Of a stretch of 64,000 nt of DNA, positions 1-9,674 are shown one piece after another. The DNA is from Nostocoides sp. HKS02 (GTDB taxonomy: Bacteria; Actinomycetota; Actinomycetes; Actinomycetales; Dermatophilaceae): positions 186,001 to 250,000 of the forward strand of contig NZ_CP046121.1 of the NCBI RefSeq assembly GCF_009707485.1. Reading direction: 5' to 3'. Position 1 is the stretch's first letter, and the number at the start of each line of letters is the position of its first letter. The position numbers and the translations under genes were made by a program. Under the pieces are notes generated by a model. It was not told the origin of the DNA. It did no database searches and saw only the letters and a program-made list of their open reading frames with translations.

Positions 1-954
1 GGCAGTGCCCCGGGCCGGCAGGAGCGGCTGGTCCTCACCAACCCGGGCGGCAACCCGGTGACCGTCGACGTGACCCTGCACGGCGCCGACGGGCCGGTCC
101 AGTCGGCCATCGGCAAGGGCCTGGTGGTCCCCGCCCACGGGCGCACCGCCTTCCTGCTCGACTCGATCTCCGCGACGCTCTCGTCCCCGGCCGTCCATGT
201 CGTCACGCAGGGCGGCGTGGTGGGAGCGGCGGTCAACGACAGCTGGCTCAACGGCACCCTCGCCGCGGGGGCCGACGACGCCAGCCCGGCGGCGGCTCCG
301 TCCCGCGACCAGGTCATCCCCAACGTCGAGGTGAACGGTCCCGCCGTGCTCCGGGTGGTCGTCCCCGGCGACGGCGAGGCGGTGGTCCAGGCGCGGGTGC
401 TGACCGCGCAGGGTCCGCGGGCGCTGCCCTCGGGCGGGGTGACCCGGGTGGCGGGAGGGACCGTCCACGACATCGACATCTCGGCCCTGCCCGCAGGCGC
501 GTCTGCGCTCCAGGTGCGCGCCGACGTGCCGGTGGTGGCTTGTGCCGTCGTCGCCCGCTACGCCAAGGGCACCGCCGTCAGCGACTACGCCTGGTCGGTG
601 TCCACCGCGCCCATCACCGGGGCAGCCGGTATGCCGTTCGCGGACACCGCGAAGACCGCGCACTCCCTCGACCTGACGGCCACCGGCGACTCCCTCGTGG
701 CCCAGGTCGACACCGTCAGCCCGGCCGGCGACGTCCAGTCCCAGCGGGTGAGCATCCAAGCCGACTCCACGGCGCAGGTGAAGCTCCCCGCCTCGTCCTC
801 GGTCTGGGTGCACCGCGTCTCCGGCCAGGGCGAGCTGCACGCAGGCGTCACCACCTCGCTGGCTGATGCGCTCGGGCCACTGCTCACCTCGACACCGCTG
901 GTCGACACCCTGCTCCGGACGACCACCGTCGCGCTCAGCGAGGTCCAGCCGTAG
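1..954 (+). CDS. DUF5719 family protein, C-terminal part (5' end outside window)
   Basis: The frame is open from base 1, so the N-terminus and start lie upstream. The visible 317 residues are rich in Val, Ala, Thr and Ser with alternating beta-strand character and no membrane segment, as in the extracytoplasmic DUF5719 proteins of actinobacteria. The function of that family is unknown. Identification rests mainly on context: in actinobacteria DUF5719 genes lie between a family 2 glycosyltransferase and the metallopeptidase/DUF3499/phosphomannomutase string, and the last three follow here in that order. The gene ends one base before the stop of the converging next gene. Confidence 0.7.
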   Translation, partial: GSAPGRQERLVLTNPGGNPVTVDVTLHGADGPVQSAIGKGLVVPAHGRTAFLLDSISATLSSPAVHVVTQGGVVGAAVNDSWLNGTLAAGADDASPAAAPSRDQVIPNVEVNGPAVLRVVVPGDGEAVVQARVLTAQGPRALPSGGVTRVAGGTVHDIDISALPAGASALQVRADVPVVACAVVARYAKGTAVSDYAWSVSTAPITGAAGMPFADTAKTAHSLDLTATGDSLVAQVDTVSPAGDVQSQRVSIQADSTAQVKLPASSSVWVHRVSGQGELHAGVTTSLADALGPLLTSTPLVDTLLRTTTVALSEVQP

Positions 955-955
955 C

Positions 956-1417
956 TCAGTCGATGTCGCCGTCGCGGTAGCGCGGATCGAGGTCACCGGG
1001 GGGCAGCCCGAACAACGCCGCGACCTGCTCGACGACGACGTCCTGGACGATGGCGGTCAGCTCGCGCAGGTCCTGGGCCCGGCTCTCGACCGGCCTGCGG
1101 TAGATGACGATCCGCGCCGGCTGCGTGCCGTGCGCGGGAAACGTCCGGCCCAGCGCGACGCCCTCGCGCTCCCACGGTGCCGGGTCGCTGGGTGGCACGT
1201 CCTCGACTGCGAACTCGACGTCACCGAAGCCCGGCCCGATACGGGGCTCCAGGCGGGCCGCGCTGTCGAGAACGAGGTCGTCGAACAGCGCGCGGCGGGT
1301 GGTCATCGCCGGGACGGCGGGCCAGGCCAGGGGCCCGCGCAGACCTCGGCCGCGCCGGTCCCGACGGGGCCCCGGCGCGCCGCCGCCCCGCACCCCAGGG
1401 TCCCCGCTCGAAGTCAC
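956..1417 (-). CDS. Metallopeptidase-family (zincin-like) protein lacking HExxH
   Basis: 153 residues, GTG start. The N-terminal RRDRRGRGLRGP stretch followed by FDDLVLDSAARLEP, GVEF/VEDVP-type and RIVIYRRP motifs matches the small actinobacterial 'metallopeptidase family' (zincin_1 fold). In active members a helix carries HExxHxxG. Here the equivalent segment (about residues 128-140) reads VVVEQVAALFGL, so both metal-binding histidines are absent and only the glutamate remains. I infer a protein that keeps the fold but not the zinc site. It converges on the DUF5719 gene and is divergent from DUF3499. A shorter start at 1306 is possible, but the Arg/Gly-rich N-terminus is conserved in the family, so I prefer the longer form. 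Confidence 0.72.
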   Translation of the reverse strand: MTSSGDPGVRGGGAPGPRRDRRGRGLRGPLAWPAVPAMTTRRALFDDLVLDSAARLEPRIGPGFGDVEFAVEDVPPSDPAPWEREGVALGRTFPAHGTQPARIVIYRRPVESRAQDLRELTAIVQDVVVEQVAALFGLPPGDLDPRYRDGDID

Positions 1418-1476
1418 GCCGTCATGCTACGGCGTGCCGAGAGCGGGCCCCGGTCTCGGTGGCATAGAGTCCCCGC

Positions 1477-1863
1477 GTGAGTCTGTCGAGGAGGTGCTCC
1501 CGCACCGCGTGCCCGCGGTCGGCGCTCGCGACCCTCACCTACGTCTACTCCGACCAGACCGCCGTCGTCGGCCCGCTCGCGACGTATGCCGAGCCGCACA
1601 CGTACGACCTGTGCGCGGTGCACGCCGAGGGGCTGACCGCCCCCCGGGGCTGGGAGATCGTGCGCCTCTCCGGCGAGTACGTCGAGCCGGAGCCGTCGCA
1701 CGACGACCTGCTGGCCCTGGCCAACGCCGTCCGGGAGGCCGGGCGCCCACGCCTCGACGCGCCCCCGGCGGCCCGCGCGGTCGCCAAGCCCAGCGACGAG
1801 GGTGCCTCCGGCGCGGTCGAGACCGGTCGTCGCGGACACCTTCGCGTCCTGCGTGACGGCTGA
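1477..1863 (+). CDS. DUF3499 family protein
   Basis: 128 residues, GTG start. The N-terminal half has the family signature: two cysteines in RCSRTAC, then ATLTYVY, GPLATYAEP and a YDLCAVHAE segment, giving a CxxxxC plus CxxH arrangement that looks like a small zinc-binding site. Residues after about 75 are acidic or Pro/Ala-rich and probably disordered. DUF3499 proteins are actinobacterial proteins of unknown function, normally placed just upstream of phosphomannomutase, as here. The stop lies about 20 bases before the start I chose for the next gene, so co-transcription is likely. Confidence 0.85.
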   Translation: MSLSRRCSRTACPRSALATLTYVYSDQTAVVGPLATYAEPHTYDLCAVHAEGLTAPRGWEIVRLSGEYVEPEPSHDDLLALANAVREAGRPRLDAPPAARAVAKPSDEGASGAVETGRRGHLRVLRDG

Positions 1864-1882
1864 TCCCGCTAGGGTTTCGGGC

Positions 1883-3325
1883 GTGCCTGCGCCCCAGCTG
1901 ACCGACTTCGTCAAGGCCTATGACGTTCGAGGGCTCGTCCCTGAGCAGCTCAACGTCGACGTCGCGTGGGCTCTTGGCGCGGCCTTCGCCCTCGAGGTGG
2001 TGATCCCCGACGGCGCGCCCGGGGTGGTCATCGGCCACGACATGCGGCCCTCGTCCCCGGAGCTGTCACGCGCGTTCGCGGCCGGGGTCACGGCCCACGG
2101 CCTCGACGCCACGGTGGTCGGGCTGTGCAGCACGGACGGCCTCTACTACGCCAGCGGCGCCCTCGACCTGCCCGGTGCCATGTTCACCGCGTCGCACAAC
2201 CCGGCCCAGTACAACGGCATCAAGCTGTGCCGTGCCGGGGCTCGCCCCGTGGGCCAGGACTCCGGCCTCGGCCAGGTGCGCGACACCGCGCAGGGGCTGC
2301 TGGACTCCGGCACCAGTGCGGGCCCTCGAGGCACGACCAGGGGTTCGGTGGTCGAGCGCGACGTCCTCGCCGACTACGCCCGGTTCCTGCGCGGCCTGGT
2401 CGACCTGTCGGCCATCCGCCCACTCACCGTGGTCGTCGACGCCGGCAACGGCATGGGTGGCCACACGGTCCCTGCGGTGCTCGGCACCCAGGCGGGTCTC
2501 CCGGCCCTGCCCGTCGAGGTCATCCCGCTCTACTTCGAGCTCGACGGGACCTTTCCCCACCACGAGGCCAACCCTCTCGAGCCCGAGAACCTCCGCGACC
2601 TGCAGCGCGCCGTGGTGCAGCACGGTGCCGATCTCGGTCTGGCCTTCGACGGTGACGCCGACCGGTGCTTCGTCGTCGACGAGCACGGTGACCCGGTGAG
2701 CCCCAGCGCGGTCACCGCCCTGGTCGCGACCCGCGAGATCGCCCGTAAGGTGGCGGCTGGCGCGTCGGCGGCCGACATCGCTGTCGTCTACAACGTGATC
2801 TCGTCGGCTGCGGTCCCCGAGATCATCGCCGAGCAGGGTGCGCGCGGGGTGCGCACCCGCGTCGGCCACTCGTTCATCAAGGCCGAGATGGCCCGCGAGC
2901 AGGCGGTGTTCGGCGGCGAGCACAGCGCGCACTACTACTTCCGCGACTTCTGGTTCGCCGACACCGGCATGCTCGCGGCGATGCACGTCCTGGCCGCGCT
3001 CGGCGAGCAGGCCGAGCCGCTCAGCCGCCTCACCGCGGCATACAGCCGGTATGCCGCGTCCGGCGAGATCAACTCGACCGTCACCGACGCGCCCGCGGCC
3101 ACCGCGAAGGTCCGCGAGTGGGCGGCAGCGCGGGGTGCGCAGTTCGACGACCTCGACGGGCTCACCGCCACGCACGGTGGTGACGACAACGGCCCGATGT
3201 GGTGGCTCAACCTGCGGGCCTCCAACACCGAACCACTGCTGCGGCTCAACGTCGAGGCCGCCGATGCAGACACGATGACGCGGGTGCGGGACGATGTCCT
3301 CGCCCTGGTGAGAGGAGAAGGCTGA
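1883..3325 (+). CDS. manB: Phosphomannomutase/phosphoglucomutase
   Basis: 480 residues. Interconverts hexose 1- and 6-phosphates, supplying mannose 1-phosphate for GDP-mannose and hence cell-envelope mannolipids and glycans. All four alpha-D-phosphohexomutase signatures are present: the catalytic serine loop TASHNPAQYNG (about residues 100-110), the Mg-binding DGDADRC loop (about 257), the sugar-binding GEHSAHYYF loop (about 340) and the C-terminal phosphate-binding RASNTEPLLRLN. I start at GTG 1883 (VPAPQLTDFVKAYDVRG), because the open frame upstream overlaps DUF3499 and is not conserved-looking. The stop overlaps the next ATG by one base (TGATG), indicating translational coupling. The product would feed the mannosyltransferases found later in the window. 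Confidence 0.93.
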   Translation: MPAPQLTDFVKAYDVRGLVPEQLNVDVAWALGAAFALEVVIPDGAPGVVIGHDMRPSSPELSRAFAAGVTAHGLDATVVGLCSTDGLYYASGALDLPGAMFTASHNPAQYNGIKLCRAGARPVGQDSGLGQVRDTAQGLLDSGTSAGPRGTTRGSVVERDVLADYARFLRGLVDLSAIRPLTVVVDAGNGMGGHTVPAVLGTQAGLPALPVEVIPLYFELDGTFPHHEANPLEPENLRDLQRAVVQHGADLGLAFDGDADRCFVVDEHGDPVSPSAVTALVATREIARKVAAGASAADIAVVYNVISSAAVPEIIAEQGARGVRTRVGHSFIKAEMAREQAVFGGEHSAHYYFRDFWFADTGMLAAMHVLAALGEQAEPLSRLTAAYSRYAASGEINSTVTDAPAATAKVREWAAARGAQFDDLDGLTATHGGDDNGPMWWLNLRASNTEPLLRLNVEAADADTMTRVRDDVLALVRGEG

Positions 3326-3531
3326 TGTCTGACGCAACCGGGCACGAGGCCCAGATCGAACCCTGGCTGCGCGAGATCCTGCGCTGCCCGGCCTGCCGGT
3401 CCGAGCTGGTCGATGCCCAGGGGGCGACCGGGGCGGAGCTGCACTGCACCAGTGCCGAGTGCGGGCTGCAGTACCGCATCGACGAGGGCGTGCCCGTCCT
3501 GCTCGTCGACGAAGCCCGCAAGCCGGCCTGA
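3325..3531 (+). CDS. Trm112 family zinc-ribbon protein
   Basis: 68 residues. Small zinc-ribbon protein with a CPAC pair near residue 18 and a second pair in the HCTSAEC segment, followed by YRIDEGVPVLL, the hallmark end of the Trm112/YcaR family. Eukaryotic Trm112 activates methyltransferases. The actinobacterial members sit beside phosphomannomutase and their partner is unknown. The ATG overlaps the phosphomannomutase stop by one base, so the two are almost certainly translationally coupled. The next start follows ten bases after its stop. Confidence 0.85.
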   Translation: MSDATGHEAQIEPWLREILRCPACRSELVDAQGATGAELHCTSAECGLQYRIDEGVPVLLVDEARKPA

Positions 3532-3540
3532 CCGACGGCC

Positions 3541-4724
3541 ATGGCTCCCTACCTCGACGAGCGACGCATCGACAGCGAGGAGGTCATTGCCACGCTGGAC
3601 TCGCGCCAGACCCTGCGCGGCCTGGCCACGGCCGGCGCCCAGGTGCGTGAGGCCATCGACCTGTCGGTCGACGCCGGCATCGAGCGGGTTTCCGGGGGGA
3701 GCGCCCGCGGTCGGTGCTGGTCGCCTCGCTCGGTGGCTCCGCAGTCGTCTGCGACGTCCTCGAGCTGCTCGCCGAGCCTGGCTCGCCGGTGCCGGTGAGC
3801 GTGCGCCGCAACGTCCCCCTTCCCGGGTGGGTCGGGCCGCTCGACCTCGTCATCGCGGTCTCCCAGTCCGGCCGTGCGGCCGGACCACTCGCGCTGGCGG
3901 CCGAGGCGGCGCGGCGTGGCGCGTCGCTGCTGACCGTCGGTGCGTCCCAGTCGCCGCTCGCCGACGTGGCCGCTCAGGCCCGCGGGGTGCACATCGACAT
4001 CGGTCGTGGGCGCACGACGTCCCGCACCGCGCTCTGGTCGCTGCTGGCCCCGGTGCTCCTCGCGGCGGGCCACCTCGGGCTGGTCGACGTCACCGAGCAG
4101 GTGCTGCTCGACGCCGCAGACCGCCTCGACGAGGTGGCCGAGGCCGCGCGCCCGTCCTCCGAGTCGTTCGTCAACCCGGCCAAGGTGCTGGCGGCCGACC
4201 TCGCGGAGGGAGTCCCGGTCGTGCTCGGCGACGGTGCGCTCAACGGCGTGGCGGCAGGCCGCGCCGCGTCGATGCTGGCGCGCACCGCGCGGGTGCCGGC
4301 GACCTTCGGCGAGCTGCCCGACGACGCGGCGCAGGTGGTGGCGTGCTTCGACGGGCCGTACACCACGGCATACGGCGAGGCGGCGGCCCGACCGCCATCG
4401 GGTGGTGACATCTTCGCCGACCCGTATCTCGACGGCCCGGCGCCGCCCCGGCTCGCGTTGCTCATGCTGCGCGATGCCGCACCCGAGCCGATGACGCCTG
4501 AGGCGGTCGAGGCGGCGGCACTGGCCGACGCGGTCGTGGCCGCCGCCAAGGAGGTCGGCGTCCGCGTGTCCCAGGTGCTGGCGCAGCCGGGTCACCCGCT
4601 GGTGCGCCTCGCGGGCCAGATCGCGACGACGGACTTCGCCGCGACCTACCTCGCGCTGGGCCTGGGCCTCGACCCGGCGGTGTCGGCGCACGTGGCCGAC
4701 CTGGCCGACCGCACCGGCCGCTGA
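3541..4724 (+). CDS. SIS-domain phosphosugar isomerase-like protein (frameshifted)
   Basis: About 394 residues once one frameshift is repaired. The first frame runs to about residue 51 (IERVSGG) and the second frame resumes at RPRSVLVASLGGSAVV. Adding one G to the six-G run at 3694-3699 gives a continuous VSGGERPRSVLVASLGGSA. SIS features include the GGSA turn, DLVIAVSQSGRAAGPLALAAEA (the SQSG sugar-phosphate loop) and a second SIS half near residues 190-330. The family covers bifunctional phosphoglucose/phosphomannose isomerase-like proteins found beside phosphomannomutase in actinobacteria. The frameshift is probably a sequencing error. Confidence 0.82.
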
Positions 4725-4734
4725 GCCGGCCCCA

Positions 4735-4765
4735 CCTCGCCGTCAGACCTCGCCGTCAGACCTCG
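4735..4765. repeat. 13-bp tandem repeat at the 3' end of the YbaK gene
   Basis: Two exact copies of cctcgccgtcaga (4735-4747 and 4748-4760) are followed by a partial third, cctcgtca, whose tca is the minus-strand stop codon of the next gene. Each unit carries a tca, hence a TGA on the minus strand. Because 13 is not a multiple of three, the extra stops fall in different frames. Confidence 0.8.
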
Positions 4766-5293
4766 TCACAGCGACAGGTCGAGCACCTCGGCCCGCGGCA
4801 GGGCAGCGAGGTCGGCAGCATCGAGCAGGAGCTTGCTACCGCGGATCCCGCTGCCGACGACGACTCGGCCCGCCCGCGAGACGGCCGAGTCGACGAGGAC
4901 CGGCCAGTCGTCGGGGAGTCCGAGCGCGGTGATGCCGCCGAACTCCATGCCCGTCAGCGACACGGCCTGCTCCATCGGGGCGAAGCTGATCTTGCGCACG
5001 TCGAGGTGGCGGCGGATGACGCCGTTGATGTCGGCGCGGTCGGTGGCGAGCACGAGCACGGCGGCATACCGCACCTCACCGGCCCGCTTGCCGGCCACCA
5101 CGACGCAGTTGGCGGACTTGTCGAGGGCCACGTCGTACGCCTCGCAGAAGGCGGCCGTGTCGGCCAGGGCCGCGTCGATGGGCGCGACCTGGGCGCTCGG
5201 TGCGGCCTCGAGGGCAGCAGCGACCGGGGCGGCAAGCAGCTCGGTATGCCGCTGCGCGGGCTCCCAGTCCAGAGTTCCTTCGGCGGTGGTCAC
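4766..5293 (-). CDS. YbaK/EbsC-family aminoacyl-tRNA deacylase
   Basis: 175 residues, GTG start. Family members hydrolyse mischarged aminoacyl-tRNAs such as Cys- or Ala-tRNA(Pro) in trans. Family features are visible: AFCEAYDVALDKSANCVVVAGK, with the conserved lysine before a beta-strand, an ADINGVIRRHLDVRKISFAPMEQAVSLTGMEFGGITALGL core and a VLVDSAVSRAGRVVVGSG segment. Length is normal for a stand-alone editing protein. The gene converges on the SIS gene and diverges from the cation transporter, only 39 bases away. The natural substrate cannot be read from sequence. Confidence 0.85.
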   Translation of the reverse strand: MTTAEGTLDWEPAQRHTELLAAPVAAALEAAPSAQVAPIDAALADTAAFCEAYDVALDKSANCVVVAGKRAGEVRYAAVLVLATDRADINGVIRRHLDVRKISFAPMEQAVSLTGMEFGGITALGLPDDWPVLVDSAVSRAGRVVVGSGIRGSKLLLDAADLAALPRAEVLDLSL

Positions 5294-5332
5294 GAGACGA
5301 CGGTAGCCGGTGCGGCAAGTAGGGTGGCGCCC

Positions 5333-6295
5333 ATGTCAGCCGAGGGCGGGACCCGAGCGATCCTGGCCGCGTTGGCCGCCAACCTCGGGATCGCCGTCAC
5401 GAAGTTCGTCGCGTTCCTGCTCACCGGGTCGAGCTCGATGCTCGCCGAGTCGGTGCACTCGCTCGCCGACTCGGGCAACCAGGGGTTGCTGCTGCTCGGT
5501 GGTCGCCGGGCGAAGCGGGCCGCGACCCCCGAGCACCCGTTCGGGTTCGGCCGCGAGCGCTACCTCTACGGCTTCATCGTCTCGATCGTGCTCTTCAGCG
5601 TCGGCGGTCTCTTCGCGCTCTACGAGGCGTACCACAAGTGGCACGAGGCCCAGGCCGGCCACGGTGCCATCGAAAGCTGGGCGTGGGTGCCGGTCGCGGT
5701 GCTGCTCGCGGCGACCGTCATGGAGGGACTCTCGTTTCGCACCGCGATCCACGAGAGCAACCAGGTGCGCGGCTCGCGCTCGTGGCCGCAGTTCATCCGC
5801 TCGGCCAAGGCGCCCGAGCTCCCGGTGATCCTGCTCGAGGACTTCGCCGCCCTCGTCGGCCTGGTCTTCGCCCTCCTGGGGGTGTCCCTCACCCTGCTCA
5901 CCGGCAACGGCAGCTGGGATGCCGCCGGCACCGGCCTGATCGGGGTACTGCTCGTGACCGTGGCCATCGTGCTCGCGGTCGAGATGAAGTCGCTGCTGCT
6001 CGGCGAGTCGGCCACCCCTGGCCACCTCGCCAAGATCGTCGCCGGGATCGAGTCCGCCCCGGGCATCGAACGGGTGATCCACCAGCGCACCGTCCACCTC
6101 GGCCCCGAGGAGGTCGTCGTGGCCGCCAAGGTGGCCGTGGCCCGCGGGGCGAAGGCCGAGGACATCGCCGACGCCATCAACGCCGCGGAGGCCCGGGCCC
6201 GGGCAGCGGTGCCGGACCTGACGCTGCTGATCTACCTCGAGCCCGACATCGACACGGGCCGACCGGTCACCGGCCCGGAGGCGCCGCCGAGCTGA
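5333..6295 (+). CDS. Cation diffusion facilitator family transporter
   Basis: 320 residues. Predicted inner-membrane divalent-cation/proton antiporter. The first helix pair carries AESVHSLADSGNQ, the CDF motif with metal-liganding histidine and aspartate. Four further hydrophobic segments follow to about residue 220, including LLEDFAALVGLVFALLG, where EDxAA replaces the HxxxD of the classic zinc exporters. The C-terminal cytoplasmic domain (about 230-305, starting PGIERVIHQRTVHLGPEEVVVAAKV) is the usual dimerisation domain. I chose the ATG at 5333 because homology begins there. The EDxAA variant occurs in a broad CDF subfamily, so the metal is not predictable. Confidence 0.88.
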   Translation: MSAEGGTRAILAALAANLGIAVTKFVAFLLTGSSSMLAESVHSLADSGNQGLLLLGGRRAKRAATPEHPFGFGRERYLYGFIVSIVLFSVGGLFALYEAYHKWHEAQAGHGAIESWAWVPVAVLLAATVMEGLSFRTAIHESNQVRGSRSWPQFIRSAKAPELPVILLEDFAALVGLVFALLGVSLTLLTGNGSWDAAGTGLIGVLLVTVAIVLAVEMKSLLLGESATPGHLAKIVAGIESAPGIERVIHQRTVHLGPEEVVVAAKVAVARGAKAEDIADAINAAEARARAAVPDLTLLIYLEPDIDTGRPVTGPEAPPS

Positions 6296-6328
6296 GCCCG
6301 TGGGCGGGCTCGTGCCTGCTCCTGGCGG

Positions 6329-6514
6329 TCACTGCTCGTCGTCGTCGTCCTCGTCGTCGGCGGGCTCGAAGTCGGTCGGGGCCATGCTGTTCGGCACGGC
6401 CTGACCGTCAGGCTCCACCTGGTAGTCGGCCTTGACCTCGTCCCAGGCCTCGACCTTCTCCTCGTCGACGTCGAGCTCGATGTCCCCGGGGACGGCGCTG
6501 CTCGGTTCGCTCAT
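6329..6514 (-). CDS. Small acidic protein of unknown function
   Basis: 61 residues, ATG start with a strong AGGAG ribosome-binding site on the minus strand. Very acidic: a central DVDEEKVEAWDEVKADY segment could form a helix, and the C-terminus ends in a run of aspartate and glutamate. No cysteine, membrane segment or recognised domain. It lies convergent to the cation transporter and divergent from ahcY. The good ribosome-binding site and biased composition argue that it is real, but I do not recognise it. Confidence 0.6.
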   Translation of the reverse strand: MSEPSSAVPGDIELDVDEEKVEAWDEVKADYQVEPDGQAVPNSMAPTDFEPADDEDDDDEQ

Positions 6515-6599
6515 GTCGGGCTCCTCTGCACAGATCGGTGTGGTTCCTTCATAGCCGGTCCCGAGCCGCACCGCACGCCAGGCACCACCTGGCAGACCG

Positions 6600-6702
6600 G
6601 CTAGACTGGGCCACTGCCGGCGCGGGTGATACCCCGCTCTCGTGAATGCCCAGATGGGCTGCGCCGGGTCGAAAACCACCGACTCAACGGAAGCGATTTC
6701 AC
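6600..6702 (+). promoter_or_regulatory. Structured 5' leader of ahcY, possible cis-regulatory RNA
   Basis: A TAGACT hexamer at 6601-6606 could be a -10 element; I see no convincing -35. The downstream leader folds on paper as a three-way junction. The outer stem is 6617-6623 (ccggcgc) with 6661-6667 (gcgccgg), perfect over 7 bp. Hairpin one pairs GGGT at 6624-6627 with ACCC at 6631-6634. Hairpin two pairs GCCC at 6648-6651 with GGGC at 6656-6659. A GGAAG ribosome-binding site precedes the ATG at 6703. It does not match the S-adenosylhomocysteine riboswitch consensus I know. High G+C makes chance pairing easy. Confidence 0.35.
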
Positions 6703-8139
<1,437 letters not shown>

Positions 8140-8179
8140 TGCACCGCACGGTGCGGGCCAGCCCCGCACACCAGCACTC

Positions 8180-8217
8180 CGGTATGCCGTCCGCTCACCC
8201 GAGCGGGCGGCATACCG
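8180..8217. terminator. Bidirectional intergenic hairpin terminator
   Basis: Inverted repeat between the convergent ahcY and mannosyltransferase genes. CGGTATGCCG plus CCGCTC on the left arm pairs with GAGCGG plus CGGCATACCG on the right arm, with a short CACC-type loop and a one-base bulge on each side. No T-run follows, as is common for high-GC actinobacterial terminators. The stem is built from two inverted copies of the heptamer that is over-represented across the window. Confidence 0.7.
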
Positions 8218-8220
8218 CTG

Positions 8221-9519
8221 TCAGGGGTACAGCTGCTCGGCGGGGGAGCCATGCACGATGAAGATGCCGGTGACCCACAGGTACTGCCAGACCAGTCCCA
8301 GGCCCACCACCACGCCCAGCAGGGTGCGGCGCACGTGTCGCGCGGCCCGTGACTCATCCCGCGCAGGGTCCTCCGGAAAGGGCCAGAAGATGACCGCAGC
8401 CGGCAGCATGAGGCGCACGACGCTGGGTCCTGGTCGGGTGGCCAGCAGGACGAACAGCGGGTAGACGAGCGCCCAGGTCCGAAGTTCGGCGCCCCAACGC
8501 CTCGCGCTGGGGCGAAGCGCGACTGCGAGGACGGCCCCGACGGCGATCACCCCGACAAGCGCTGATTTCAGCGTGGTGGCATCCCCCTGCCAGAGCCAGC
8601 TGGTCCACCGATGGTCCAGCAACCCCCGGTTGACTGGCCATGCTTCCTGGGCGCGGAGATAGGCCGTCGGGGTTCGGGTGGCAATCGCCGTGATCGTGGG
8701 CCACAGCACGACGGCGACCCAGCACGCAACGACCGCGCTGACGGCAGACCGAGGTGTCTGGCGATGACCTCCCGAGGACCCAGCTGTCGACCGGGCGCGC
8801 GACGCGACGACGACGGTGACGACGATGGCCAGCGGCAGGCTGATGGGACGGGTGAGGCCGAGGGCGATCGCTGCCACGGACACCATCACGTACCGTCGCC
8901 TGCGCAGTGCGAGCAGCGCGAGCAGGACCAGGGCCAGCGCCAGTGCCTCCGGGTAGGCGACCTGCAGGACCGGCGACGCGGCATACGCGTTCAGGGTCAG
9001 GACGGCAGCCAGCGCGGGAAAGCTGCTCACGCCGTCGCGCAGCAGCCGGTGCAACGCCACCGAGGCCACCGCTCCGGCGCACAGGTTCACCGTCACCGCG
9101 GCCACGGGGAAGCCGATCCCGAGCGATCCCATCAGCGCACGGCACACCACGGGAAGCGCCGGATAGAACGCCCACGCGTTCTGTCCCACGATCCCGTGAG
9201 CCGTCGGCAGGCTGGACGGGTAGCCCGAGAGGGCGATCTGTTCGTACCACTGGCCATCCCAGTTCGCGAGAATGCCGAGGAGGCCCGGGGACGAGGGCGT
9301 CGGCGAGAACACGTGGTAGGCGGGGCTGGAGCTGGTCAGGGCCGCTTGGCTCCGGCCGCCAAGCCCAAGTAGGGCGAAGTCCACGAGTCGAGCCACGACG
9401 AAGATCGCCAACGGCACGAGGTCGTCCCTGCGCAGGCCCCGCCGTCGACGCCACCGCTCGACGGCGCGGGGGTCAGCCGCGCCGTCCCTGGGGCTCGCGA
9501 AGTCGAGGGTTGGAAGCAC
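8221..9519 (-). CDS. PIG-V-like integral membrane mannosyltransferase
   Basis: About 432 residues from the GTG at 9519; the exact start is uncertain because no clear ribosome-binding site is visible. GT-C-type topology: roughly ten hydrophobic segments. After the first helix comes a lumenal-type loop with NWDGQWYEQIALSGYPSS and NAWAFYPALPV, the acidic WDG..WY signature of the GPI mannosyltransferase II (PIG-V)-like family, and later LTRPISLPLAIVV. These enzymes use polyprenyl-phosphate mannose on the extracytoplasmic face. A second copy of the family occurs at 15235-16455. Divergent from the GT87 gene, with about 155 bases between them. Confidence 0.78.
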   Translation of the reverse strand: MLPTLDFASPRDGAADPRAVERWRRRRGLRRDDLVPLAIFVVARLVDFALLGLGGRSQAALTSSSPAYHVFSPTPSSPGLLGILANWDGQWYEQIALSGYPSSLPTAHGIVGQNAWAFYPALPVVCRALMGSLGIGFPVAAVTVNLCAGAVASVALHRLLRDGVSSFPALAAVLTLNAYAASPVLQVAYPEALALALVLLALLALRRRRYVMVSVAAIALGLTRPISLPLAIVVTVVVASRARSTAGSSGGHRQTPRSAVSAVVACWVAVVLWPTITAIATRTPTAYLRAQEAWPVNRGLLDHRWTSWLWQGDATTLKSALVGVIAVGAVLAVALRPSARRWGAELRTWALVYPLFVLLATRPGPSVVRLMLPAAVIFWPFPEDPARDESRAARHVRRTLLGVVVGLGLVWQYLWVTGIFIVHGSPAEQLYP

Positions 9520-9674
9520 CGCATCATGGTGACGACCGGGTCCGTCTGCATCAGCGGGTGCGCATGCGTACCGGCCGTTCGGGTGAGGGGGCGCCCTCGG
9601 GTCGTCGGCCAGTCCGGGAACCAAGGACTCCCGTAGGCCCACGCGGCGCCCTCGGCGTGCCCTAGCCTCCGGTC

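Noticed and set aside
6600..6702. Known SAH riboswitch before ahcY
   Set aside because: The conserved CGAGG...CCAGGCUCGG-like core is missing. I list the region only as a structured leader of unknown type.
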